64,000 nt of DNA. It comes from Sedimenticola_A sp040506895 (GTDB taxonomy: Bacteria; Pseudomonadota; Gammaproteobacteria; Chromatiales; Chromatiaceae). The notes beneath the pieces were generated by a model. That model ran no database searches and was not told the DNA's origin. It worked only from the letters and a program-made list of their open reading frames with translations. Below, piece after piece: positions 36,022-44,304 of the stretch. The stretch lies in assembly GCA_040506895.1 (NCBI GenBank), contig JBEVVY010000001.1, positions 620,001 through 684,000 of the forward strand. The letters are read 5' to 3'. The position numbers and the translations under genes were made by a program. Each line of letters begins with the position of its first letter. Position 1 is the first letter of the stretch.

Positions 36022-36956
36022 GATGGCCTGCCTGGAGCCTGCCGCTCTGCCTGGTGCTTCTGACGGCATGCCAGCCCGGGCAGGTCAGGGAGGAAGCCAC
36101 TGAGGTGCTTCCACCCGGGCAGGCAGTCGATAGCGCCAGGCTGTTGATCAAGGAGGGTCGATGGACAGAGGCGATCGCACTACTCGAAAGATCGCGAAAA
36201 GATCACCCCGACAATGGACCTGTAGGCGAGGCGCTCATAAAGGCCCGCAATGATTGGCACGACAGGGAGAGGGTTCTCGAGGACCAGATACTCATCTACG
36301 AGGCCAGTGCCCTGTTCAACAAGATCCCCATCCTGGAAAAACTCAACAAGGCCCGTCGCGAAAGCTATTTCACCAATTCACGCCTGATCGTCTGGAAGGG
36401 GGAACTGGAGGGGAAAGTGGGCGATCTGCTCGCCTGCGGCAGTTTCCACCTCGAGAAGAGGGTGCGGCTGGCCAAAGGCTGCCTGGAGCTGGCCAGGAAG
36501 ATAGAGCCGGGCTCCCAGACAGATGCGCTCTACGCCATGATCAGGCAACAGGAGAAGCGGCAGGAGGCCAAGCGCCAGAAGAAAAGGAGAACCAGGGCGG
36601 CGATGACCAAGGCGGAGCAGGCGAGGCAGTTGTCCGAGCAGGCGGCTGAATTGTCCGATACCGGCAACCTGGTGGGGGCATTGGCCACCATGAAAGGGGC
36701 GATCAACCTGGATCCCGGGAACGAGGCGCTGAAGGAGCAGCTGGTGGACATGCAGGCCCAGGCCGACAGGCAGCTGGCAGAGCTGGACAAGGTTGCAGAA
36801 CGTCTCTACCGGGAGGAGCACCTGGAAGCGGCCATCATGGCCTGGGAATCAGCCATTCAGCTCTCCCCGGATAATGACGAGATCCACGCCAAGATCAAAC
36901 GGGCCCGCACGGTACTCTTAAAGCTCGAGCAGCTCAGGGAAGAAGAGCACCGCTAG
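36018..36956 (+). CDS. TPR-like lipoprotein coupled to the adenylate cyclase
   Basis: 312 residues. Lipobox 'LVLLTAC' (Cys18), then helical repeats of TPR kind: 'AVDSARLLIKEGRWTEAIALLE' and 'VAERLYREEHLEAAIMAWESAIQLSPD', plus a long charged helix 'MIRQQEKRQEAKRQKKRRTRA'. Probably an outer-membrane or periplasmic partner that feeds a signal to the cyclase, which overlaps it by 4 bp (ATGA). This pairing is inference. Confidence 0.78.
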   Translation: MRWPAWSLPLCLVLLTACQPGQVREEATEVLPPGQAVDSARLLIKEGRWTEAIALLERSRKDHPDNGPVGEALIKARNDWHDRERVLEDQILIYEASALFNKIPILEKLNKARRESYFTNSRLIVWKGELEGKVGDLLACGSFHLEKRVRLAKGCLELARKIEPGSQTDALYAMIRQQEKRQEAKRQKKRRTRAAMTKAEQARQLSEQAAELSDTGNLVGALATMKGAINLDPGNEALKEQLVDMQAQADRQLAELDKVAERLYREEHLEAAIMAWESAIQLSPDNDEIHAKIKRARTVLLKLEQLREEEHR

Positions 36957-36963
36957 TGGACCA

Positions 36964-37947
36964 CTAGCTCTCTTCATCAATGGCGGGACGACTGGTGGAG
37001 TCGATGTTCCCTTCCCAGAAGGGGTGATCGGGATTCAGGAATTCGTCCCATCTCAGGTAGTGCGATCCATCACAGGAGAAATTCAAGGCCACCAGGCCGT
37101 TGAATATGTTCAGTGAACCGGAGCGCAGGTAGATCGTCTCATCGGCAAAGCGGAGTTTCTTGAAGCCGTCGAAAATATCCTTGATTCTCTCCTGGGGGAC
37201 CACGGCCCGTTCAGGATAGGGACGTATCGGGTAGGCGAAGCAGATATCGGGATCGATCAGCGCCTCCATCTCGAGGATTCGGTAGCTGTAAGGGTCCTCC
37301 ACCAGCCACAGGGTCGCCCGGCTGCTGGAGAAGAGCAGCTTGCCGTGGAACACACCCCGCTGGGTATAGAGTTCGGTAAGAATGGAGGTCACCTCGTCGA
37401 TATGGTCATCGAGGAGACTCTTGGCCCTTGTCTGCTGAAACAGGAGACTGCGAATCGCAGGGTCCCCCTTGATCTGGCGCCACTGTCCAGGCTCTTCGTA
37501 CAGCACCTGTGTGAGGGGCAGGTCACGAAGGTCGAAATCGGCACCCAGGTAACCGACGACCTTTCCCTCTTTGCGGATAACCTGGATGGCCGTGATGCTG
37601 GGTCTTCCGGACAGCAGGCTGATGTAGCCGTCTGACAACCAGTAGTCGACGGCCGGCACCACCGTATTGAGATAAGGGCGTCCCGAACGGTCACGGCCGA
37701 AGTGCTCGATGAATCGACCGTTCTTGTTGACGTTGTCACAGATCTGAATGCCATCGGTGCCCAGCACATAGAGATAGGCGACATACGAGAGATCCTTGAC
37801 CCTCTCTTCCAGTACCCGGTTAAGTGCCTCTCTTTCAGGCCAGGCGTTACTGCAGTCAGCGGCAATGCTCCTGATGACCGGGCCGACCATCTCCTCAAGC
37901 GCCTTGCGCTGCTGATCGATACTCTTCTGTAGTGTGCTGCTCAACAC
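36964..37947 (-). CDS. soluble PDC/dCache sensor-domain protein
   Basis: 327 residues. The first 160 residues match a PDC (PhoQ-DcuS-CitA-like) sensor: 'AYLYVLGTDGIQICDNV', 'GRDRSGRPYLNTVVP', 'ITAIQVIRKEGKVVGYLGADFDL'. No transmembrane helix, HAMP or output domain is seen, so it is a stand-alone cytosolic sensor. Start is the GTG at 37947. It is convergent with, 7 bp from, the TPR lipoprotein gene. The effector and partner are unknown. Confidence 0.72.
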   Translation of the reverse strand: MLSSTLQKSIDQQRKALEEMVGPVIRSIAADCSNAWPEREALNRVLEERVKDLSYVAYLYVLGTDGIQICDNVNKNGRFIEHFGRDRSGRPYLNTVVPAVDYWLSDGYISLLSGRPSITAIQVIRKEGKVVGYLGADFDLRDLPLTQVLYEEPGQWRQIKGDPAIRSLLFQQTRAKSLLDDHIDEVTSILTELYTQRGVFHGKLLFSSSRATLWLVEDPYSYRILEMEALIDPDICFAYPIRPYPERAVVPQERIKDIFDGFKKLRFADETIYLRSGSLNIFNGLVALNFSCDGSHYLRWDEFLNPDHPFWEGNIDSTSRPAIDEES

Positions 37948-38034
37948 CTGGGTTAGTCCTGCGCTTGCCGATGTACTTTAATTATAAGTGTTCGCCCTGT
38001 GCCCGTTTAGCCTGTAAACCGGTTGACCTGCTCC

Positions 38035-38625
38035 TCAGGGAACCTGAACACCCTCGTTACCGAGAAATTCGACCAGCCTGATCAGGGGGAGACCGACCAG
38101 GGTGTTGGGATCATCACCCTCAAGACGTTCAAACAGTGAAATGCCCAGGGCTTCCGATTTGAAACTTCCAGCACAGTTATAGGGCTCTTCTGCATCCAGG
38201 TAGCGCTCTATCTGGCCTCTCGATAGCGCCTTGAAATGGACATGGAACGGTTCACAGGCGACTTGTGCCGTGCCAGTTGCGGTATTGAGCAGGCAGAGCC
38301 CGGTATAGAAGGTGACGATTTTCCCTGATGCGGACTCGAGTTGCGCGATGGCGTTTTCACGGCTTCCGGGTTTGCCGAGAACATGTCCCTCGCTGCAGGC
38401 AACCTGGTCCGAGCCGATGACGAGGCTGTCGGGATGGTCCGGGGCGACAGCCCGGGCCTTCTCTTCCGCAAGTCGTGTCACCAGGTCCTGGGGGGTCTCT
38501 CTGTTCTTGCGGGATTCATCGATATCCGGCTTTGCCGTGGTGAATGCGATCCCCAGTTTTCCCAACAGGGATTTTCTGAAAGGAGAGGTGGATCCCAGGA
38601 TGATTTCTGGCTTGTTATCGGACAT
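38035..38625 (-). CDS. yceF: nucleotide pyrophosphatase YceF (Maf family)
   Basis: 196 residues. Maf motifs 'LGSTSPFRKSLLGKLG', 'VIGSDQVACSEG' and 'CAGSFKSEALG' are present; the last two resemble the YceF branch, which hydrolyses m7GTP and other modified NTPs. In E. coli yceF is divergent from yceD-rpmF; here oadGAB lies in between. Confidence 0.93.
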   Translation of the reverse strand: MSDNKPEIILGSTSPFRKSLLGKLGIAFTTAKPDIDESRKNRETPQDLVTRLAEEKARAVAPDHPDSLVIGSDQVACSEGHVLGKPGSRENAIAQLESASGKIVTFYTGLCLLNTATGTAQVACEPFHVHFKALSRGQIERYLDAEEPYNCAGSFKSEALGISLFERLEGDDPNTLVGLPLIRLVEFLGNEGVQVP

Positions 38626-38882
38626 TTTCTTCGCAGGTTTCTTGTCGTTGGGTTTGTGTGTATTTCAGCGCAACTGAAACGGTGGTGATTCTACCAGAAA
38701 AGGATCACGGGGCCGTGTCCAAAACAGGGATTCAAAATGAAGTTTCAGCCCCGATCTGATCGGTGTGATTAAAAGGACGTCTATCCAAAAGTAAATGCAA
38801 ATGATCTCCCAAAAGTATTGATAAATTAAATACAAAGTATCCGTGGAAACAATACACAAAGAATAACAAGGAGTTATTAAAA

Positions 38883-38918
38883 ATGCTGTTCTGCCGCAAC
38901 TTGACAAGTAGTCGCTAA
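38883..38918 (+). CDS. possible 11-residue leader ORF upstream of oadGAB
   Basis: AAGGAG at 38868-38873, nine bases before an ATG, opens an 11-codon ORF ending TAA at 38916. No runs of a single regulatory amino acid are present, and the ORF overlaps the promoter candidate at 38901, so it may be fortuitous. Confidence 0.25.
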   Translation: MLFCRNLTSSR

Positions 38919-38929
38919 AACCAATAAAA
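38901..38929 (+). promoter_or_regulatory. candidate oadGAB promoter
   Basis: A perfect -35 TTGACA at 38901-38906 is followed after 17-18 bp by an ATAAAA/TAAAAA -10-like hexamer, giving a start near 38935, 80 bp before oadG. Confidence 0.45.
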
Positions 38930-38938
38930 AAAGCTGCC

Positions 38939-38957
38939 CGGAGCAAAACTCCGTTTT
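38939..38957 (+). terminator. small leader hairpin before oadG
   Basis: A 5-bp stem (38939-38943 with 38949-38953, loop CAAAA) followed by four T, just after the predicted transcription start. It is weak as a terminator; an attenuator is conceivable. Confidence 0.3.
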
Positions 38958-39014
38958 ATCGCTGTATAAATTTTTTGGTTAACCACCATCGTTTCGGGCC
39001 AGGAGATAGAGTGT

Positions 39015-39260
39015 ATGCCTATATCTGACCTACTTGTGGAAGGTGTGAATCTGATGCTTCTCGGCATGGGGAGCGTTTTCATCTTCCTGACATTACTGGT
39101 CTTTATCATGAACGGCATGTCCCGGTTGGCCAAGGCCATCGAAGGGGATGTTGTCACCGAGGCCCCAACCTCAAATGCTGCAACACCCAAGGCAGCAACT
39201 GAAGATGATGATCTCATCGCCGTGATCTCGGCGGCCATAAGCCGCTACAGGTCGAAATAA
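39015..39260 (+). CDS. oadG: oxaloacetate decarboxylase gamma chain
   Basis: 81 residues: one N-terminal transmembrane helix ('LMLLGMGSVFIFLTLLVFIMNGMS') and an acidic cytosolic tail with Pro/Ala linker ending 'ISAAISRYRSK'. OadG assembles the Na+-pumping complex and stabilises OadA-OadB. Size and order (G-A-B) are standard for the Oad sodium pump. Confidence 0.93.
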   Translation: MPISDLLVEGVNLMLLGMGSVFIFLTLLVFIMNGMSRLAKAIEGDVVTEAPTSNAATPKAATEDDDLIAVISAAISRYRSK

Positions 39261-39336
39261 TCCCCGTCTGCTTCGTATCAACCACGAATAGCGGGAGTCC
39301 CGCGCCAACAGCGCGTAACAATTAAGAAGCGAATCT

Positions 39337-41133
39337 ATGAGCGATCGAAAACCACTAGGAATTACAGAACTGGTACTGCGTGACGGTCACCAGTCACTGC
39401 TTGCGACCCGCATGCGTATCGAAGATATGCTGCCCATTGCTGCTGAACTGGATAAAATAGGGTACTGGTCCCTCGAGACCTGGGGTGGTGCAACTTTCGA
39501 CAGCTGCATCCGTTACCTCGGGGAAGATCCCTGGGAGCGTCTGCGCCAGTTGAAGGCCGCAATGCCCAACACCAAGCAGCAGATGCTGTTCCGTGCCCAG
39601 AACATCCTTGGCTATCGACACTACGCCGATGACGTGGTTCGCCGCTTCGTCGATCGCGCCACCGAGAACGGTATGGATGTATTCCGCATCTTCGATGCGA
39701 TGAACGACCTGCGCAACTTCAAGACCGCCATCAAGGCGGCGATGGATTCAGGGGCGCATGCTCAGGGCACCATGTCCTACACCGTAAGCCCGGTGCACAA
39801 CATCGACTACTGGATCGATATGGCGAAACAGCTGCAGGATCTGGGCAGTCACTCTATCTGTATCAAGGATATGGCCGGTCTGCTCAAACCCTACGTGGCT
39901 TTCGAACTGATCAGTAAGCTGAAAGAGGTGATAGAGGTTCCAATCGCCCTGCATGCCCACGCCACCACCGGCATGAGCACCGCCACCCATGTGAAGGCGG
40001 CAGAGGCGGGCATCGATATGCTCGACACCTCGATCTCCTCCATGTCCCACACCTATGGCCACTCCGCGACCGAGTCCGTGGTTGCCATCATGGAAGGCAC
40101 AGAACGCGATACCGGCCTGAATCTCAACAAGCTGGAAGAGATCGCCGCTTACTTCCGTGACGTACGTAAGAAGTACGCCAAGTTCGAGGGCGCCCTGAAG
40201 GGTATCGACTCCCGTATCCTGGTGGCCCAGGTCCCCGGTGGCATGCTGACCAACATGGAGAACCAACTGCGCGAGCAGGGTGCTTCGGACAAGTTGGATG
40301 CGGTACTGGAAGAGATTCCCCGGGTACGTGAAGACCTCGGTTACATCCCCCTGGTGACCCCCACCTCCCAGATCGTCGGTACCCAGGCGGTTATCAACGT
40401 ACTGATGGGCGAGCGCTACAAGAACATCACCAAGGAGACCGCGGGTGTTCTCAAGGGTGAATATGGTGCTGCCCCGGCCCCGGTAAACGAGGAACTGCAG
40501 GCCAAGGTGCTCGAAGGATCCGAGCCGATCACCTGCCGTCCTGCTGACCTGATCGAAGACGAGATGGATTCCCTGACCAAAGAGCTGGAAGGCCTTGCCA
40601 AGGAGAAGGGCATCCAACTGGCGGAGAGTGTCGAAGACGATGTGCTGATCTATGCGCTGTTCCCGCAGATCGGCCTGAAGTTTCTCGAAAACCGCGGCAA
40701 CCCGGATGCTTTCGAGCCTGCACCCGGCACTGAGCCTGAACCTGCGCCAGCCGCTGCAGCACCTGCCAAGGCTGCTGCCGGTGAACCCGAGGCATACACT
40801 GTCTCCGTCAATGGCAGAGCCTACAACGTGGTCGTCTCTGCAGGCGGTGAGGTACAGCATGTAGCTCCAGCCGCAGCTGCTGCACCGGCTGCTGCCCCTG
40901 TCGATCCCTGTGGTGGCGAGGCAGAGCCCGTTCCCGCCCCCCTGGCCGGTAACGTGTTCAAGATCAAGGTCGCCGAGGGACAGGCTGTCAACAAGGGCGA
41001 TGTCATCCTCATCATGGAAGCGATGAAGATGGAGACTGAAGTTCGGGCGCCCCATGGCGGCACCGTTTCCTCAATCACCGTGAAAGAGGGCGATGCTGTT
41101 CAGGTCGGCGAAACCCTGCTGATGCTGGGCTGA
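39337..41133 (+). CDS. oadA: oxaloacetate decarboxylase alpha chain, biotin-dependent
   Basis: 598 residues. N-terminal carboxyltransferase domain ('ELVLRDGHQSLLATRMRIEDM' in part, 'ALHAHATTGM' metal site), a central PycB/OadA domain, an Ala/Pro-rich linker (about 465-550) and a C-terminal biotinyl domain with Lys564 in 'MEAMKMETEV'. It transfers CO2 from oxaloacetate to biotin; OadB then decarboxylates this and exports Na+. Confidence 0.96.
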   Translation: MSDRKPLGITELVLRDGHQSLLATRMRIEDMLPIAAELDKIGYWSLETWGGATFDSCIRYLGEDPWERLRQLKAAMPNTKQQMLFRAQNILGYRHYADDVVRRFVDRATENGMDVFRIFDAMNDLRNFKTAIKAAMDSGAHAQGTMSYTVSPVHNIDYWIDMAKQLQDLGSHSICIKDMAGLLKPYVAFELISKLKEVIEVPIALHAHATTGMSTATHVKAAEAGIDMLDTSISSMSHTYGHSATESVVAIMEGTERDTGLNLNKLEEIAAYFRDVRKKYAKFEGALKGIDSRILVAQVPGGMLTNMENQLREQGASDKLDAVLEEIPRVREDLGYIPLVTPTSQIVGTQAVINVLMGERYKNITKETAGVLKGEYGAAPAPVNEELQAKVLEGSEPITCRPADLIEDEMDSLTKELEGLAKEKGIQLAESVEDDVLIYALFPQIGLKFLENRGNPDAFEPAPGTEPEPAPAAAAPAKAAAGEPEAYTVSVNGRAYNVVVSAGGEVQHVAPAAAAAPAAAPVDPCGGEAEPVPAPLAGNVFKIKVAEGQAVNKGDVILIMEAMKMETEVRAPHGGTVSSITVKEGDAVQVGETLLMLG

Positions 41134-41137
41134 GCTT

Positions 41138-42271
41138 ATGGGAGGTCTAGAAACGTTATGGCAATCCATGGGGATTGCCAACATGGAATGGGGCCAGCTG
41201 CTGATGATGCTGGTGGGCTGTGGACTGATCTACCTGGCGGTGGCCAAGAAGTTCGAGCCGCTGCTTCTGCTGCCTATCGGCTTCGGTGCCATTCTCACTA
41301 ACATCCCCGTGGCCGGTATCGGTGGTCCGGATGGTCTGCTGGGTTACGTTTACACCGTAGGTATCGAAACCGGTATCTTCCCGCTGCTCATCTTCATGGG
41401 TGTGGGTGCCCTGACCGACTTCAGTGCCCTGATCGCCATGCCGAAGACCCTGTTCCTGGGTGCGGCCGCGCAGTTCGGCATCTTTGCCACGCTGCTCGGT
41501 GCCCTGGCCCTGAACATGGTGCCCGGTATCGAGTACACCCTGGCGGATGCCTCGGCAATTGCCATCATCGGCGGTGCGGACGGACCGACGGCGATCTTCC
41601 TCGCCTCGCGTCTGGCGCCTGACCTGCTGGGTGCTATCGCGGTTGCAGCCTACTCCTACATGGCGCTGGTGCCGATTATCCAGCCGCCGATCATGAAGGC
41701 CCTGACCACCGAGGAAGAGCGCAAGGTTGAGATGACGCAGCTGCGTACGGTAAGCAAGCTGGAGAAGATCTTCTTCCCCTTCAGCGTGCTGGTGCTGTGT
41801 ATCATGTTCCTGCCCTCTGCGGCCCCCCTGATCGGTATGCTGATGTTCGGTAACCTGCTGAAGGAGGTCGGCGTGGTGGATCGCCTGAGCCGTGCGGCCC
41901 AGAACGAGATCATCAACATCGTCACCATCTTCCTCGGCCTGGCGGTGGGCTCCAAGCTCTCGGCGGACAAGTTCCTGACTATCGAGACCCTGGGTATTCT
42001 CGGCCTGGGTGCGGTTGCGTTCTGCATCGGCACCGCAACGGGCGTCCTGATGGGCAAGGCGATGCACAGGCTCTCTGGCGGCAAGGTGAACCCGCTGATC
42101 GGTGCCGCAGGTGTCTCCGCAGTGCCGATGGCGGCCCGCGTGGTCAACAAGGTCGGCCTGGAGGCGAACCATCACAACTTCCTGCTGATGCACGCCATGG
42201 GCCCCAACGTGGCCGGTGTGATCGGTTCGGCGGTGGCTGCCGGCGTACTGCTGGCCGTGGTGGGCCCCTGA
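41138..42271 (+). CDS. oadB: oxaloacetate decarboxylase beta chain, sodium pump
   Basis: 377 residues, integral membrane protein with about nine to ten helices. 'FEPLLLLPIGFGAILTNIP', 'IIGGADGPTAIFLASRLAP' (the conserved Asp of the Na+ site) and 'GLEANHHNFLLMHAMGPNVAG' are family hallmarks. Start codon 4 bp after oadA. With OadA and OadG it couples oxaloacetate decarboxylation to sodium export, giving a Na+ gradient or pyruvate for anaplerotic balance. Confidence 0.96.
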   Translation: MGGLETLWQSMGIANMEWGQLLMMLVGCGLIYLAVAKKFEPLLLLPIGFGAILTNIPVAGIGGPDGLLGYVYTVGIETGIFPLLIFMGVGALTDFSALIAMPKTLFLGAAAQFGIFATLLGALALNMVPGIEYTLADASAIAIIGGADGPTAIFLASRLAPDLLGAIAVAAYSYMALVPIIQPPIMKALTTEEERKVEMTQLRTVSKLEKIFFPFSVLVLCIMFLPSAAPLIGMLMFGNLLKEVGVVDRLSRAAQNEIINIVTIFLGLAVGSKLSADKFLTIETLGILGLGAVAFCIGTATGVLMGKAMHRLSGGKVNPLIGAAGVSAVPMAARVVNKVGLEANHHNFLLMHAMGPNVAGVIGSAVAAGVLLAVVGP

Positions 42272-42291
42272 CACTGCCCGTTTAACCCGCA

Positions 42292-42327
42292 TTTCCGGGG
42301 GATGGAAGCAAATTCCTCCCCCGGAAA
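42292..42327. terminator. inverted repeat after oadB
   Basis: An 11-bp perfect inverted repeat (42292-42302 with 42317-42327) 20 bp past oadB. It lacks an immediate T tract, though T-rich sequence follows 13 bp later, so it may be a terminator or an mRNA-end stem. A second T8 run at 42372-42379 has a weaker stem before it. Confidence 0.5.
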
Positions 42328-42415
42328 GAGGCGGTCTCATTTTCATTTCCTAAGCCTGTGAAAGGGCTCCATTTTTTTTGACGTTTGGGGCGTCTCGTAA
42401 TATCATTGCGCGCTT

Positions 42416-42961
42416 ATGTCGTCACGCTTACCTGAATTTGTGGATCCGTGGCACTCCGCCGACCTGAAAAAACGGTTTTCGGGGCGTGTTGAACTGGCTG
42501 ATCTGCCACGTCTCGCCTCGATGCTGAAGCGTCTGGAAGGTGATGCAGAGTTCGACATCGGATTCGAAAGAGACGACAAGCGGCGTAGCCGTATCAAGGG
42601 ATTTGTGAGGTCGACCATGGTACTCGAGTGCCAGCGTTGCCTCGAAAGCATGCAACTGGCAGTGGACGCAACTCTCAACCTGGGAGTGATCGAAGTCGCC
42701 GAGGAGGCTGAACGCCTGCCGGACGATGTCGAGCCCGTACAGGTGGAGGAGGGGCTGATCCGTTTGCTGGACCTGGTAGAGGAGGAACTGATCCTCGCCA
42801 TCCCACAGGTACCCATGCATGACCCGGAAGCGTGCATTGCGGCGATCAGCCACACCGCAGAGGCTCCCCCGGTGGAAGAGCAGGAAAGCGTGACAGAGCA
42901 GGCCGAGAACCCGTTTGCGGTTTTGGCCGGGCTGAAGACGAAAACAGATTCAGAGAATTGA
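42416..42961 (+). CDS. yceD: YceD / DUF177 family protein
   Basis: 181 residues. The DUF177 signature 'LECQRCLESMQLAVD' with CxxC is present; 'EEELILAIPQVPMHDPEAC' follows. YceD is required for 23S rRNA accumulation in some bacteria and plants and is encoded just before rpmF, as here (27 bp). Confidence 0.94.
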   Translation: MSSRLPEFVDPWHSADLKKRFSGRVELADLPRLASMLKRLEGDAEFDIGFERDDKRRSRIKGFVRSTMVLECQRCLESMQLAVDATLNLGVIEVAEEAERLPDDVEPVQVEEGLIRLLDLVEEELILAIPQVPMHDPEACIAAISHTAEAPPVEEQESVTEQAENPFAVLAGLKTKTDSEN

Positions 42962-42988
42962 GTATTAGGTAAACCAGGAGCTAGAACC

Positions 42989-43168
42989 ATGGCGGTCCAG
43001 CAGAGCAAAAAAACCCCTTCACGTCGCGGCATGCGTCGTTCCCATGATTCACTGAAGGGTGAAACACTTTCTATCGATCCGACTTCAGGTGAGACCCACC
43101 TGCGTCACCACGTGAGCCCTGACGGTTTCTACCGCGGCCGCAAAGTGGTCAGCGGTAAAGGCGAGTAA
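42989..43168 (+). CDS. rpmF: 50S ribosomal protein L32
   Basis: 59 residues beginning 'MAVQQSKKTPSRRGMRRSH', the standard L32 N-terminus; 'HHVSPDGFYRGRKV' completes the family pattern. An AGGAG lies seven to eight bases before the ATG. It is located in the conserved yceD-rpmF-plsX order. No zinc CxxC pair is present, so it is the zinc-free form. Confidence 0.97.
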   Translation: MAVQQSKKTPSRRGMRRSHDSLKGETLSIDPTSGETHLRHHVSPDGFYRGRKVVSGKGE

Positions 43169-43281
43169 CTCTCCCATTACCGTGGGCTTTAGAAAACATC
43201 GCACTGTAAGGCCGTCCCTTTTGGGGCGGTCATACGTTTACGCGCCGAAAACTTGTCCCCTGACGGTTGGGGGTGATCGTG

Positions 43282-44304
43282 ATGTCTGACAGAATCACAA
43301 TCGCCCTTGATGCCATGGGTGGCGACTTCGGTGCAGAGGTAGTGGTCCCCGCAGCGCTGGACTTCCTGAAAAGGGACTCCGAGGTGGATCTCATCCTGGT
43401 CGGTAAAGAAGAGGTCATCAGGCAACATCTCGATGGGGCCGATTCCGACCGGCTTCAGATCCGCCACGCCAGCCAGGAGGTTGGCATGGACGAACTGCCC
43501 TCAAAGGCCCTGCGCGGCAAGAAAGACTCTTCCATGCGTGTTGCCATCGACCTGGTGAAACAGGGCGAGGCCAACGCCTGCGTGAGTGCCGGCAACACCG
43601 GGGCCCTGATGGCCACCGCACGATTTGTCCTCAAAATGCTGCCCAACGTCGATCGCCCGGCCATCGCAACAGCGATTCCCTCGATCGAAGGCCACACCTG
43701 GGTTCTGGACCTGGGTGCCAATGTGGACTGCACGGCCGAGCACCTGTTTCAGTTTGCCGTCATGGGCAGTGAACTGGTCGCTTCCATCGACGATGAAATG
43801 CCCGAGCCCCGTATCGGCCTGCTGAATATCGGCCAGGAGGAGATCAAGGGTAACGAGCAGGTCAAGGGTGCCCACGACCTGCTCAGCGGATGCTCCCTGA
43901 ACTACATCGGCTATGTCGAGGGGGATGACGTCTACAAGGGCGGTGTCGACGTCGTGGTGACCGATGGCTTTGTGGGCAACGTGGCACTGAAGACTGCAGA
44001 AGGCGTCGCCAAAATGGTGAGCCACTTCCTAAAAGCGGGTTTCAAAAGCAATATACTGACCAAGCTGGCAGCCATGGTTGCCATGCCCGTGATCAACAGT
44101 TTCAGAAAAAAAATAGATCCACGCCGTTATAACGGTGCCAGTCTGCTTGGCCTGAGAGGAATCGTGATCAAGAGTCACGGTGGTGCCGACGTACTGGCAT
44201 TCGAGAATGCCATCCGCATTGCCAAGAAAGCGGTACATACCAACGTGCCGGACAGAATTGCCCACGGCGTGGAAGCACAACTAGATAAAAGGGCCAGCGC
44301 GTGA
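43282..44304 (+). CDS. plsX: acyl-ACP:phosphate acyltransferase PlsX
   Basis: 340 residues. 'IALDAMGGDFG' and 'GRKDSSMRVAID'-type motifs and 'LLNIGQEEIKGNEQVK' match PlsX, which makes acyl-phosphate for phosphatidic acid synthesis. ATG 43282 gives the normal start; the frame continues 5 codons upstream. Overlaps fabH by 4 bp. Confidence 0.96.
   Translation: MSDRITIALDAMGGDFGAEVVVPAALDFLKRDSEVDLILVGKEEVIRQHLDGADSDRLQIRHASQEVGMDELPSKALRGKKDSSMRVAIDLVKQGEANACVSAGNTGALMATARFVLKMLPNVDRPAIATAIPSIEGHTWVLDLGANVDCTAEHLFQFAVMGSELVASIDDEMPEPRIGLLNIGQEEIKGNEQVKGAHDLLSGCSLNYIGYVEGDDVYKGGVDVVVTDGFVGNVALKTAEGVAKMVSHFLKAGFKSNILTKLAAMVAMPVINSFRKKIDPRRYNGASLLGLRGIVIKSHGGADVLAFENAIRIAKKAVHTNVPDRIAHGVEAQLDKRASA

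Larger units (their letters stand above)
38626..39014. other. 389-bp AT-rich region upstream of oadGAB
   Basis: Divergent intergenic region between yceF and oadG. It holds a promoter candidate (38901), a tiny ORF with a good ribosome-binding site (38883) and a small hairpin (38939), each listed separately. Nothing else coding is seen. Confidence 0.5.

Noticed and set aside
39748..41055. Long antisense frame over oadA
   Set aside because: Shadow frame of oadA; no recognisable domains and no ribosome-binding site.
41156..42346. Long antisense frame over oadB
   Set aside because: High GC3 shadow of a real gene; His/Gln-rich composition without motifs.
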